Source: Dryococelus australis | Taxonomy: Eukaryota > Arthropoda > Insecta > Phasmatodea > Phasmatidae | NCBI GenBank assembly: GCA_029891345.1 | Contig: CM056994.1 | Span: forward strand, 58,063,251-58,127,250 | Direction of reading: 5' to 3' | DNA length: 64,000 bases | In this document: piece after piece, positions 1-9,984 of the stretch | Layout of the letters: every line of letters starts with the position of its first letter | Numbering within the stretch: position 1 is the first letter of the stretch | Notes under the pieces: generated by a model | Databases searched by the model: none | What the model saw: the letters and a program-made list of their open reading frames with translations, nothing else | Told to the model about the DNA's origin: nothing | Made by a program: the position numbers and the translations under genes

Positions 1-1740
1 CATATTTCGGGAACCATTTAACTAAATTAAACCAAAATTTGTATGTTGACAGTACATAATGTAAGCATTAAATTCAGTTATAGATATTGTTCTTCGTCCG
101 CCATTTTGGAACATGGCACCACATAAATGAATAAATACGTAACTAAAGCATTTATGTTATAACTCGAAACCTGTTCAATCAATTATAGCCAATGGCGGAC
201 ATACAAGTATATTAGGTGTATTTGATATATCTGCCATAGCGTTTAACCAATTTCGGCCAAATATTTTATGCTAAAAGTATTTATTACAAGCATCATAAAT
301 GCCAACACACATCCACTTTTGTTCCCCGTTTTGTAAGCTAGTGCCACATATGAATTAATAAACGTTCTATGTCATATATTGGGACACTATTAACCGATTC
401 CTGCCAAATTTGGCAAACAAGTAGTGCTGGGGCATTTGATGCAAACTGGTATCTTTTAAGTAGGTCAGGCAGTTATTTCAACAATAATTGCGGCTATATA
501 GCCATATTAGCATAGTATGCTATATTGTCAAAACCAATTAATTAATTCCAACTTAACTTTGTGTGCTCGTAGTATATATTAGGACCATCAAATAACTATT
601 TTTTGTTCGTTGTCTTGTAAGATATCATCACATGATAAAATTAAATTTTTTATGTCATATCTTCCGAAAAAAAAAAAACAGATTCCCACCAAATCTGGCA
701 AACAAGTATCACTACAGCAGGCCATATAAACTAACGTCTTTTGAAGTCAGGCACTTATTTTCTAAATGACGGCCATATTTGTCTTTGAAGAGCCTCATAA
801 CTGCGCCATTTTGTCAGATAGCTGCACATGAAAATATTATGTTTTATGTCATATCTTGAATTATATTTCAATTTGATTTAATTGGTGTTCTATATCTACG
901 AAACTACGGAACATTTTTTCACTTAACTTTATTATTCGTAAAGTCTATGATAATATTCATATGCGCGAATATATAAAATTTTTGTCCTTTGCTTATGAAG
1001 GTCGTCACATTAAAAAAATGGAAGTTTTATGCCATATTTCGAGGACCAATCAAACAATTCCACAAAATTTTACACGCATGCAGTGCTACAGTAGTGTATG
1101 TAAACTAAGAGGTTTTAGGTACAACATGCCTTTTTTAATGGTGTTAATATACATAGTTTAGTTTAATATGTTAAATAATTCAACAAAAATCAACCAACTT
1201 TTGTACATTATATCAGAATTCATAAGGAGCATCGATTATGCGCACAAAGATGTCTACTATTTTGCGTTTTTTTTTTTTTTTCATAATAGTGCCAGGTGAA
1301 AAAAATAACATTTAGCCAATTTTCCGGAACAATTTGATTTCCACCAAAATTTTCACATCAGTAGTACTCCTGAAGGCCATGCAAGGTCACGTAGTTTACG
1401 TGGGGTTAGATATTGATTTTCGGAATGGCGATCAGATAAGTATTTTTATAAGTTTTTCATATCTATTAAACTGTTTAACCAAATTCAACCAAATTTTGTG
1501 TGTTGAGAGTATCTATTAGAAGTGTCGTTTATAAAATTTTCCTTTAAACAATTTTGTACGATAGTTCCAAATTAGAAAGTAAAGTTTCTATGCCATATCT
1601 CGGGGCCAATCAGTTGATTCCCACCAAATTCTTCACAAAGGTAGCACTACAGTAGACTATGTAAACTTAGGTGTTTTAAGTAGCTCAGACACTTATTTTC
1701 AAAATGACTTTGTAAATATTTCGGGTTTGTAAACTCTATC
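1..1740 (+). repeat. Diverged tandem repeat array, ~280-bp period
   Basis: A recurring block reads roughly: 'gtcatatctt', then 'gattcccaccaaattt', then 'aagtagcactacagtagg', then 'gttttaagtaggtcaggca', then 'cttattttcaaaatgacgg'. Clear copies start near 366, 654, 1032, 1316 and 1592, and weaker ones near 7 and 147. Spacing is mostly 276-288 bp. Short ORFs inside (961-1161, 1334-1519) are not conserved between units and look non-coding. The same block occurs in reverse orientation at 25.3-26.5 kb, so this is a dispersed repeat family. Confidence 0.7.
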
Positions 1741-1748
1741 ATTCAAAG

Positions 1749-2385
1749 TCACTGTTGCCCCTGCACACGAAATAGTTCGGGTCTCCAATTCGCCATGGAC
1801 CCTTTCTCGAAGATACCTTTCTGTTTGTAGATGCACACCAGGTCGCCAACCATAGCTTTAGGCTTGTGTGGGTCCCTCCTTTTCACATTAGTGTACACGG
1901 TGCGAAGTAAGGAGTTGTTTTTCACATCTTCGGACTTCATGCCTGTGGTAGAATGAACGGCAGAATTGTACTCGTGGACAAGTTTCGGCAGTAGTGTCAG
2001 CCACTTGTAGTCCTTTCGCAGCGAAATGCCTCCACATTTTTCCCTTCAGAGTCCTGTTGAATCTCTCGACAATAGAAGCTTTGAGATTGCTGAATGTGGA
2101 ATAATCATTTATTTTATGTTTCTTCATCGGAGGCTTGAACTTTTAATTGTAGAATTCCCTGCCCTGGTTGGTTTGCAGATTAGTCGAGATGCATCCTTCG
2201 CAAAATACGTCAGCCATGGCATCGGTGATATCAGGTGCATTCTTCGACTTGACAGGTCTAGTCCGAACGAATTTTCTATAGGCATCGATGACTGCCAAAC
2301 ATGTATTTGTAGTTCTTGTTGACCCAAGCACACAGTATTATCTCGAAGAAGTCGGCTTGAAATAGATCGCTCATTCCACATTACA
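1749..2385 (-). pseudogene. Polinton integrase (rve, DDE) remnant
   Basis: This is the remnant of a retrovirus-like integrase, which in Polintons inserts the linear element DNA. The minus-strand frames hold recognisable core pieces: 'DLFQADF' near the first catalytic Asp, 'NLQTNQGREFYN' around the second, and 'ASIVERFNRTLKGKMW' around the catalytic Glu. A C-terminal stretch 'KPKAMVGDLVCIYKQKGIFEKG' in shortened form (KPKAMVGDLVCIYKQKG) matches the chromo/SH3-like tail common in Polinton integrases. The similarity is spread over several frames, so the gene is broken. It is the leftmost gene of the element, where integrases commonly sit in this family. Confidence 0.8.
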
Positions 2386-2439
2386 GGACATTGCGGCAGT
2401 GGTAGATAGGGCCTGCAGATGCATGAGGTTCATTGATGT

Positions 2440-3240
2440 TACCCAATCGACTCATCGTATCAATCCTCCCTCCTTAAGTTCTTCGATGATTGAAACTATC
2501 TTGTTAGTGTGGGAGAAATTTCCAACCCTTTGCGAAGTGAACAGTAGGTGCAGCCTATCCACCAGTTCGTATGGGTCGTCCCATAATATGTAGTCAATGT
2601 CCTTGTTGCCACCTATCTTCTTTAGATCTTCACCGCTTTACAGTGCTAGACCGCTGAAGAGGTCTGCGAGAATTTCAAATTTTCGTTATCTTTGTCCTTA
2701 TAAGCACCTGCCTCGGGATCATTATCTTGATAAATTGTGTATGTGAGTTCGAGTAAAGTCTTGTTTTCCAACAGGTCAAATTCTGTAGACTCACTGGGCT
2801 CCTTCTGAAACAGAAGTTCGTAAAGCCCAGGGGTTCCATGTGTCTTGTAATCACCAACTCGGATGATTCCACCTGGTAGAAACTCTATTTCATCAGCACC
2901 GAGGAACCATTTATAATTATGCCTGTATACATCGTACATCATATCATTATTACGAGATATGTACGATCGTAGGTACCGGCGAACCAGAGTATCGGGTTTG
3001 AAGGCTCTCTTCCGTTCTTTTTTCTTGTGTGGCAAATCCGCATCCAATCCATCATCCCCATATTTCTACACATCATCATGTTTTTGCTTCTTCAGAAGTT
3101 CAGCAGTATCATAGATTTCGGTCTTTATGGCAATCAAAGCTCCATCGCTCTCCCTGAGTACATCTAGATGACGAGTAATAGGCTTAAATATATCTTCATT
3201 TATAAGGTCGCATGAAATTTAGGCATTCTTGGCGATAAAA
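2440..3240 (-). pseudogene. Conserved Polinton-linked protein, function unknown (remnant)
   Basis: The longest piece (2646-3047) has the block 'EFLPGGIIRVGD' followed by 'GTPGLYELLFQKEP'. Further downstream on the same strand is 'DDPYELVDRLHLLF' with 'NKIVSIIEELKEGGLI'. From memory, these blocks belong to one widespread, uncharacterised protein encoded by insect and hydrozoan Polinton-like elements, where it sits near the ATPase or integrase. No enzymatic motif is visible. The similarity is split across more than one frame, so it is broken. The family assignment is from recognition only. Confidence 0.65.
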
Positions 3241-3419
3241 TAGTTCAAGCGAATAGACAGAATCGTCCGATATAATTAACTGGCAATGTCCGACATCCTA
3301 CTGAATTAAAATTTGTACTATTGCTCTATTTTATAGGTTTACTTTTGGGGCTCTGCCAAAATACTTTCGATCTTGCCCAGGCATTCGCTGCAGACATTCA
3401 ATATGTCCCTGCTGTAATT

Positions 3420-3911
3420 TTAAATATCAGTTTTAGTGGCAAGGTGGTAAATCGAGTTAGTGAATGTACATGTTATATATCCTTCCAGGTTTATCAGATT
3501 CTCTTCATTTTGTGCAGATGCCATATTCAATCTGTCATCAATTCCCTTTGAACATTCGTCACATGATAGTCCATGACCACCATACCATGGGCGATCTCTG
3601 TCTTCACATAGTCCATCTTCGCCCCGAGCTTGGACAGAGTTTCGAAATAATGTGGTTTGTATGGCCAACATACTGCGCAGTTCCGAGATGATACCATTAT
3701 CAGTTTCGAGAACGAAATGTTTAGTAGCATCGTCCTTGGATCGTTCGGGTTCGCCAACATTTCGAATTATTCTTCTACCAGCATCACAAGTTCCATCGCT
3801 TCTTGGTATGGGACAACCTCCGTCGTCGTCTTTTTGAAGACGCAGCTTGAGGTTACTTTGCCCGAATTTCGATATGGTGTATCTCATTCTCGACAGCCAG
3901 TGATCAAATGA
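3420..3911 (-). pseudogene. Uncharacterised Polinton ORF (remnant)
   Basis: A 155-residue open frame, with an overlapping frame containing 'HYFETLSKLGAKMDYVKTEI', lies between the conserved Polinton-linked protein and the packaging ATPase on the same strand. I do not recognise the protein. A TATA box (3942 reading left) and an initiator-like TCATTT (A at 3909) sit just upstream in the minus sense, suggesting this was an independently transcribed gene of the element. Confidence 0.4.
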
Positions 3912-3942
3912 TCTAACCCATACCTGTACCTCCTATTTTATA
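3905..3942 (-). promoter_or_regulatory. TATA/initiator pair before ORF 3420-3911
   Basis: Reading the minus strand, TATAAAATAGGA begins at 3942 and TCATTT has its A at 3909, a spacing of 33 nt. This equals the spacing of the other pairs in this element. Confidence 0.5.
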
Positions 3943-4385
3943 GGGGCCCGTCCTCAACGATCATCAAAAATCTGTATTTCTTTTTCCAGCACAAGACACA
4001 CAGACTCTTGAAATCTGATCTTGTCATATCTGTATTTATGTGGTTGTCATAAACATGGTGTAAATTAGTGTCGTCCCTGCAGGAAAGCACCAACATGTTT
4101 GCATTGTCGCATTTGCATATGCGCGAGTAAGTCTGGCCAAGGTACACACAGTCCACATTCCTGTGCCATCCCATGCAAGAGTATTCTTGAATACAAGTTT
4201 GTTTCTCGAAGGCAGTGTTATCGAAGACAAATATGGAAGTTGGCAGTGCTTCGCTCGGTGGTACGATGGCTTCATTATCGCTGCAGGGGGGATAACCCAT
4301 GCCTTCCATGGCCTGCAGTACTAATGCCAATCGCAGGTATTTCGGTTGCTGGAGCGATTTATAATTAAGGTACCTGTTCATGAAC
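3938..4385 (-). pseudogene. Polinton genome-packaging ATPase (FtsK/HerA, A32-type) remnant
   Basis: The open frame of about 147 residues holds the C-terminal half of the family's packaging ATPase, which in relatives pumps viral DNA into the capsid. Visible blocks are 'SIFVFDN' (Walker B-like strand), 'CMGWHRNVDCVYLGQTYSRI' (the conserved sensor/QTY block), 'DNANMLVLSC' and 'NLHHVYDNHINTDM'. Together these are highly characteristic of Polinton and Mavirus-type A32 ATPases. The N-terminal Walker A region is not part of this frame. The gene is adjacent to, and on the same strand as, the integrase side of the element. Treated as a fossil. Confidence 0.8.
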
Positions 4386-4554
4386 CGGCCGCTCTCTTCT
4401 TCCAGCAGACTTAGTAAAATGCATGCTTACCCCCATTTTGTTAGTCCTACTATGATACACCTTACTGTATTCAGAAATAGGCTTCCATGTCACGATTCGT
4501 GGAAAATATTTTCATCTTTAGCATGAATGCCTATCGGTAGAGTAGCATCTTATT

Positions 4555-4764
4555 TTACGATCCGTAAATTGATTTCTTCTGATTGGTTTTAAACCTACAT
4601 TGGAGGAGGGGAGGCGTTAGCATACACCAGCATCTTGATGACATTAAGAATGTTTTCTTGGTAATGTAATTTCTCTTCAAATCATCACTCTGTTTAAACT
4701 GCCTCTGGCAGAATTCGCACTGAAATGTCATATTTGAATATGTGGTACGTCCATAGTGTTCCAA
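4555..4764 (-). pseudogene. Small C2H2-like zinc-finger ORF of the Polinton (remnant)
   Basis: A short minus-strand frame contains 'FQCEFCQRQFKQSDDLKR', the first half of a C2H2 zinc finger (Cys-x2-Cys, then the hydrophobic and Leu-x-Arg positions). It sits back to back with the PLA2 gene. A minus-sense TATAAATAG (from 4812) lies 33 nt before a CCAAT initiator-like site at 4779. The partner gene is unknown and the function is not assigned. Confidence 0.4.
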
Positions 4765-4778
4765 GTCTATAATTATAT

Positions 4779-4827
4779 TGGAATTTAAATGTATAAAAGT
4801 ATTCTATTTATACTTTTCTCACTCAGT
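4779..4827. promoter_or_regulatory. Divergent TATA/initiator pair of the Polinton
   Basis: Plus strand: TATAAAAG starts at 4792 and TCAGTTC has its A at 4825, 33 nt apart; the PLA2 frame opens at ATG 4836. Minus strand: TATAAATAG starts at 4812 and a CCAAT-type site has its A at 4779, also 33 nt away. The two TATA boxes lie 20 bp apart on opposite strands, which would make a compact bidirectional promoter between the zinc-finger-like ORF and the PLA2 gene. Confidence 0.55.
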
Positions 4828-4835
4828 TCACCGCG

Positions 4836-5444
4836 ATGCCTCGAAGAGGTAAAACCATGGCTGGAAGCAGGATCATTGATACGCTGATCAACAAGCTACC
4901 ATTTGAGCAGCAAATTCCCAGATACAGGTTCTGCAGGCTGGGAACCAAGGCAGCTAAAAGGCTGTCATTCAATGATATAGTCATCAACATGCTGGACGAA
5001 GCATGGAAGCAGCACGCCATAGCCTATTCCCAGCACAAGGATATACATGCCAGACACCAAGCAGACAAGATACTTGCACAGAAGGATGATGAGAAGAAAA
5101 TCATCAGACACATGACTCTGAGAAAAAATAACACCATAGAGGTGATGAAGGTGATGGTGAAGATGGGCATGGTTGCAAATAACAAAATAAAGGCACAAGT
5201 GGAACGAAAAGGGGTGACCAAAGGATCAAAAGCACGCAAGACCAAGAAAATCTCTACTGGCAGATTTTTCCATTCCTTTTGCCTGCACTCAGAGCCCTCA
5301 GGGCATAATAAAAGCCACGACCGGTATCGTCGGAGCCATCAACACAGCATCGAACGATCAGGAGAAGTTGTCCGAGGCACAAAGACACAATGCAAATATG
5401 GAAGCTATCGCCATGGATTAAAAAAATCCAAGGCATGTACCTAA
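4836..5444 (+). pseudogene. Polinton PLA2-domain (parvovirus VP1-like) protein, remnant
   Basis: The 202-residue frame starts 'MPRRGKTMAGSRIIDTLINK' and continues with 'IPRYRFCRLGTK' and 'DIVINMLDEAWKQHAIAYSQ'. These correspond to the calcium loop and catalytic helix region of the parvovirus VP1-type phospholipase A2 domain found in many Polintons and adintoviruses. In parvoviruses this domain opens the endosomal membrane during entry. The basic, lysine-rich C-terminal half fits a capsid-associated or DNA-contacting tail. A TATA/TCAGT pair lies directly upstream. The protease remnant follows on the same strand. Broken copy. Confidence 0.75.
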
Positions 5445-5489
5445 GGCCATGCCCAGTAGGAAGCAGAAGTTTGCAAAAGCGACACAGCA

Positions 5490-5880
5490 GGAAGAGGCGA
5501 TAATGGCATCTTTACCGATACAAGCGCTCACAAAAGTGGATTTAGAACCGTTTGCACACAAATTGAAAGTGCCTAATTTTAGAGGAGTGTTTTTATGAGA
5601 GATGATATGTCCCTTAAACCCAAGGGAGAAGAATGCGCCATAATTAATCTGGACACGACAGCCGGGCCCGATACACAGTAGTTACCTTGTGTAAAAAAAG
5701 GGTAACACACATACTATTATGATAGTTTTGGGAATTTGCGGCTTCCACCCAAACTGCGATGGTACCTGAAATATATAAAACTAACACACAATTACAAGAT
5801 GGAGCAGCTGCCTAACCCGTATAACTGTAGACATTTGTGTCTTTGTTTCCTGGTTCGCTCATACAAGTAATGGTATAAAA
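5490..5880 (+). pseudogene. Polinton adenain-like cysteine protease (remnant)
   Basis: Plus-strand frames give 'PIQALTKVDLEPFAHKLKVP' with 'NFRGVF', then 'AIINLDTTAGPDTQ', then a region resembling the 'YDSFG' strand, and finally a 'HLCLCFL' stretch near 5.84 kb. This order matches the adenovirus maturation protease (C5/Ulp1-like fold, His-Asp/Glu-Gln-Cys) of Polintons, which cleaves capsid precursors. The homologous pieces are spread across frames, so the gene is broken. It lies between the PLA2 gene and the penton-like gene. Confidence 0.7.
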
Positions 5881-5909
5881 TAGCTATACTTTGTGAGGAA
5901 ACCATCAAT
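5874..5909 (+). promoter_or_regulatory. TATA/initiator pair before the penton-like gene
   Basis: TATAAAATAG starts at 5874 and TCAATC has its A at 5907, 33 nt later. It lies immediately before the penton-like frame. Confidence 0.5.
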
Positions 5910-6330
5910 CTTGTCCATAACGCTTACCTTGGAGGGCTGTAGGTCCGAGCTGCTTGCGGTACATTTTCTGTCACTCGACCTGGAGGAGGAATGGAACATA
6001 GGCCTTGTCGATTTTCAAACCTACAATGCGATACCGAACATCGATGAAGAAAAATGTAAGCTGCACCTCGTTAAAAAGTGGAAATGTTTCTCATGAGGTG
6101 ACATTGTTAAGTAAATTGAAGATTCGCTGTCACCTGAAAGAGAATTCGAACTATGTGGAAATCCCAATACTCTGAAGAGTTATCAGATGCAGTGCAGATA
6201 TTGACTATACGAAACCGTATACTATAGGATCGATACTGGGGTTCGAGCCAAGAATCTACGAAGCTGGAAAAACATAATGTGCTGTCGCAGTGCATAAGCA
6301 TCTTGCCAGATAACATGATACGAATAAATT
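5893..6330 (+). pseudogene. Polinton penton-like / minor capsid protein (remnant)
   Basis: The opening frame contains 'LSITLTLEGCRSELLAVHF' and 'NIGLVDFQTYNAIPNIDEEK'. These blocks are typical of the N-terminus of the minor capsid (penton-like, single jelly-roll) protein of Polinton-like elements, whose usual form ends in a 'YNSIPNIDE' block. Weaker remnants continue to about 6.3 kb. In the virion this protein would occupy the five-fold vertices. Broken. The assignment to 'penton' rather than another minor capsid protein rests on memory of the family. Confidence 0.6.
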
Positions 6331-6537
6331 GAAATTTGGCAAGCAGCACATATCTCAATGACAGACTGAGTGCAATGCTACACAAATTTTTGCCCATGGT
6401 CCCTCCAAGTTTTATACTGGCTGAAGCACCTCAAAGCACCACTTATGTTCCGGTCATCGCGAAAGAGCACAGAGGGTGGCCATGACAGTCGTCGACCAGC
6501 ACAGAGAGTCGGTGATCTTTCGAAATGAAGAAATCAC

Positions 6538-6572
6538 TATAAAATAAGACTCGTGCATAACCTGTAATCAGT
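6538..6572 (+). promoter_or_regulatory. TATA/initiator pair before the capsid gene
   Basis: TATAAAATAA starts at 6538 and TCAGTA has its A at 6570, 32 nt later. The first ATG follows at 6573. Confidence 0.55.
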
Positions 6573-7860
6573 ATGTCACAGGTCCCCAAGGAGTTAAGTT
6601 CTAGACCGGGTTATCCTTTGCAGCCTCAGCTACGAGGTCGATTGTCATGGAAGATTACCTAAACATCGAAGAGCTAGCAATTTTCGAAGACAGTGTAACA
6701 AATGTGGAACTTCATGCATACCAGCCATTCCTGATCGGACAATACCATCGGGAGTTCGGATAGCAGTCCAACACCAAGATATCTGCACTCTTCCTTGCTA
6801 GTCTTTCCTGCAAATTAGGGGGAATCTAACAAAACAAAAAAAGTTTGGTCCAACCCAGCATCTACAAAAATAATGAGCAATGGAATTCTTCACCTGATCG
6901 ATCGCATCGCATACTTTCGGCATCAAGGTGGACCTGTCGTGAGATGCAGGCATATCCTCAAAGAATAAATATTACCTTTCACTCATGCTGATTGAGAAGT
7001 CTGCAACCAAGATGACAGGCTGGGGAATCGAAGATGACTACAGTGTTCCTGTATACCCTGGGGGCAAGTTAGAAGTGTGCATTCTGCTATCCATGCTATT
7101 GGGATTTACCGAAGACTACAAACGAATTATCTTAAATTAGAAGCAGGAACTGGTGCTGCTCCTAGCCAATACACATGTGACAACCATCGTAGGTACTGGA
7201 AAAAACTTGGAGACAGTGGAACTGAAACTAAATTCTATAAAATGGATGCTGCCTCATGTGTAGTTGAACACTGCATAATTCATCAATATGCTGAAGAACG
7301 TAGAAGATGGCAAACACATCGATTTGGCTTTCAGGTCGTGGAGTCTCGAGACATACCCCAGATTGCCAGCAAGCCAGCACATCAGCTGAATGGTAAAGTC
7401 TAGCTTTGCTTCTGAGAAACAGAGGTACATCATCGTTGGGCTTGAGACTGGAAGACAGCACAATGTAAGAGTGAGCCATTCACAGTTCGACACATGTCAA
7501 ATAGAAAAGCGAAAATATTTTTGAATAGCGAAAACTACCAGTATGTTGACATGAACATGAACTAAGAAAATTGACAGTATCTGTAGGAATATCAGATTTA
7601 TGCTTAGTTCCAAAATGCATATTATGGGCGCTCCCAATCCACGATATTGAGTCCTGACACTGTCAAGAGTTTGGCCCCACTCATTGTATTCGATGTGAGT
7701 AAACAGGACGAGAGTTTAATCAGTAATGTGATAGACTGCAGAATCGAATTCACTGCAAATGGAAATATCCCTGCCAACTTGTACATATTCTTCCTTATAC
7801 TTCACGACCAGATTGTATCATACAATTACTGAGATAATGCCGTCAAGACACTGTCGTAAG
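6573..7860 (+). pseudogene. Polinton major capsid protein (double jelly-roll), remnant
   Basis: Separate stretches match successive parts of the Polinton major capsid protein: 'AYQPFLIGQYHREFG' and 'VRIAVQHQDICTLP' near 6.72-6.80 kb, 'LLGFTEDYKRIILN' near 7.10 kb, 'IDLAFRSWSLETYP' near 7.32 kb, and 'RYIIVGLETGRQHNVRVSHS' near 7.42-7.48 kb. The order and spacing fit the double jelly-roll capsid gene that would build the icosahedral shell. The pieces lie in several frames, so the gene is broken at multiple places. This is the best evidence that the element belonged to the capsid-bearing Polintons. Confidence 0.8.
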
Positions 7861-7880
7861 CGCAGCTGAGAATATATAAT

Positions 7881-7916
7881 TATAACTTCTCTCACACTAT
7901 AACTGTTTAGTCATTT
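7881..7916 (+). promoter_or_regulatory. TATA/initiator pair before the last Polinton ORF
   Basis: TATAAC starts at 7881 and TCATTTTC has its A at 7913, 32 nt later, continuing the spacing rule of this element. Confidence 0.45.
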
Positions 7917-8450
7917 TCGAGCAACATCAGCTTCAACATGTACATCTGCAGGATTTCCAGAGCCAAAATTGCTTCGTGCTCAAGGAGATTGCAGTGTCCT
8001 ATGACGATGATGGTAAAACACGAACCCGCTCCTTCCGCCTTCCATACCCCTGAAAACTGTTGTATGAGAAGATCAAGATAACAAACACATGGTTGTGCAC
8101 GTATTACATATTCCATGTCATCCGATGGGAAATGTGCTACAAGACTTGCTGATGCAGTACCTGTAGGCCCCGATTTATGTAGTTGGACCCGAGCAGAAAA
8201 AATGGCTTAGCAATTTGTGTAAATTTAAAGTGGTAATAATCGATTAGTAGGCCGAGTATGGATGTCCTTCGATTCGCAAGCTCTTTAAAATGCACGGGGC
8301 GATTCGCATCGTCATGTCTGCGACAGGTCTGAACCTGACCGGGTCTGTGCACTGAAGAACGTACAGTTGCTGCCCAAATGGTGCACCTCATCCTTGCACC
8401 AGGAACTGGGTGCCTATGAGTAGACACGAAATCGTCCGAATCGAAGAAGA
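7913..8450 (+). pseudogene. Uncharacterised terminal Polinton ORF (remnant)
   Basis: One plus frame reads 'NCFVLKEIAVSYDDDGKTRT' and later 'CTYYIFHVIRWEMCY', 'LDPSRKNGLAICVNLKW' and 'SISRPSMDVLRFASSLK'. The pattern resembles an uncharacterised protein often found in insect virus-like elements, with a 'VLKEFAV ... HGIRW ... KKWL' layout, possibly a decayed DnaQ/exonuclease-like fold. I cannot confirm the fold. An AATAAAA at about 8454 could be its polyadenylation signal. Broken. Confidence 0.4.
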
Positions 8451-8460
8451 TTAATAAAAA

Positions 8461-9984
8461 TTATTGATATTGTGCTGATTATGTATATCTTATTATGTGT
8501 ACAGTCAATCTTGCATAAAAAAGGCTGCTCTTTATTTATTTGAAAAATTTCCACTTCATATGACCATTCTTTAATTTAAAAAAAATTAAATATGACAGTG
8601 TATGTAATTAGCAGAAACAGTCAATGTCACCATTCGGTACAGGCCGATAGCAGGTGGTATAATCGACAAATTAACACCACTTATTTGTTGCAAATATAAT
8701 CCAATATGGAGGGTGCCGACAGTGCCACCTATACTTTAAAAAACATAAACAAATATGGCCGCCACCTGGTGACGATATCGATCATTCTTACACTAGTGTC
8801 CTCTAGGTAATGAAAACCAACATGGCAGTCGAACGAAGTGAGAGACAAACTCCAGCAATGTATAAACAAATGACAAACTAAAAAGCAAGATGGCGAACAT
8901 CGACTGTGATAATTACCAATATGGCAGTCGAACAAAGGTGAGAGACAGCCTACCAAGATGGCAGTCGTGACACCTACCAAGATTGAGGAATTATTATGGG
9001 TGAGGGGTGCCCACCAGAAATTTATATTTCTTAAAATACATTTTTAATAACTTTTGATAATTTTTTAACAATAACTTTTTATAAATTCTTTGGGATTTTT
9101 TTAAGAATTTTTTTTGGGAAAGGGGGAAATTTTCAGGGAAAAAGGGAAATTTTTTTGGAAATAATGGCCACTGGGTGACTGGGATTTTTTTAATAATTTT
9201 CTAATATTTTTGTATTTATTTTAGTACAGTTCATTTTTTTGGAATTTTTTAGAATTTTTTTGGAATGTTTTTGAATTATTTTCGAATTTTTTGGATTTTT
9301 GTGGTTAAAGGTCAAGATTCAATTGTCAAAGGTCAAAGGTCAATTATCAATTGTAACTGACTTCTAAGAGGGCCACTGGCAGATCGGAATTACAGGGCAT
9401 GAACAGCTCCGAGCTCTGGTCCCTTTGCAACTGAATCGGTCAAATCCTTCTACTGCCGTCTTTTTAACGAAATAACTCTAAACACGTCAGTAGTAAGAGA
9501 TGGTAACAGTTGTAACAGGGTTAAATACAGTAGCGGCAATATATTAACGTGTATTGTCTGTAATGTGCTATATCGTAAATAATGCAAGATGTTAACAATA
9601 TGTAAAATAATAACCATAAGAACTATTATCAATACGTAATAGTTTATTATGGTTATAGGGCTAAATTTCTAACATTTATACGCAATGCTTTCAGAAATGT
9701 GCCAGCATTCTTTGAACAGCTGAAAACAGTTAACAAATCATTTGACAGTTGAAACATAGAAATCATATGGCAGTGTTTTTGTTTACATGTAGCAGAAGGA
9801 TACATAATCGGCACCAAAAAGTATAACTTAAGCAGGGCTTCAGAATAGTGTGAAGTAACCTTGAATGGCCTATAAATGTATCACCTGCACGAAATAATTA
9901 TGTTACATACTCTCCCTTATAGTGGAATTTCCATAAAGCATATACAAATATTCTGTGAAATGCTATGTCCCCAGGTACAGAGAC
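8461..9984. other. Non-coding gap between Polinton and odorant receptor
   Basis: No supported gene. 8810-8965 holds three imperfect repeats beginning 'accaayatggcagtcg' (8817, 8917, 8952), the first two followed by 'gaacRaa..gtgagagaca'. 9001-9340 is very T/A-rich low complexity built on 'ttttttggaattttt'. 9300-9355 holds a short 'ggtcaaaggtcaa' run. The odorant receptor starts at 9985. Confidence 0.6.

Larger units (their letters stand above)
1741..8460. mobile_element. Polinton/Maverick fossil, partial, broken
   Basis: A roughly 6.7-kb block carries remnants of the Polinton (Maverick; adintovirus-like) gene set. Minus strand: rve integrase, a conserved Polinton-linked protein, an uncharacterised ORF, the FtsK/A32-type packaging ATPase and a small zinc-finger-like ORF. 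Plus strand: PLA2-domain protein, adenovirus-like protease, penton-like protein, major capsid protein and one more ORF. The two sets diverge from about 4.78 kb. Most genes carry several breaks, so the copy is old and cannot be active as it stands. I found neither the protein-primed family B DNA polymerase nor terminal inverted repeats, so it is either truncated or its ends have decayed. The edges given are the outermost recognisable gene remnants. Confidence 0.85.

Noticed and set aside
9955-9984. Earlier start of the odorant receptor frame at 9955
   Set aside because: The frame opens with GTG, not ATG. The first true ATG in frame is 9985 and fits the family N-terminus (MGENVEDLESH).
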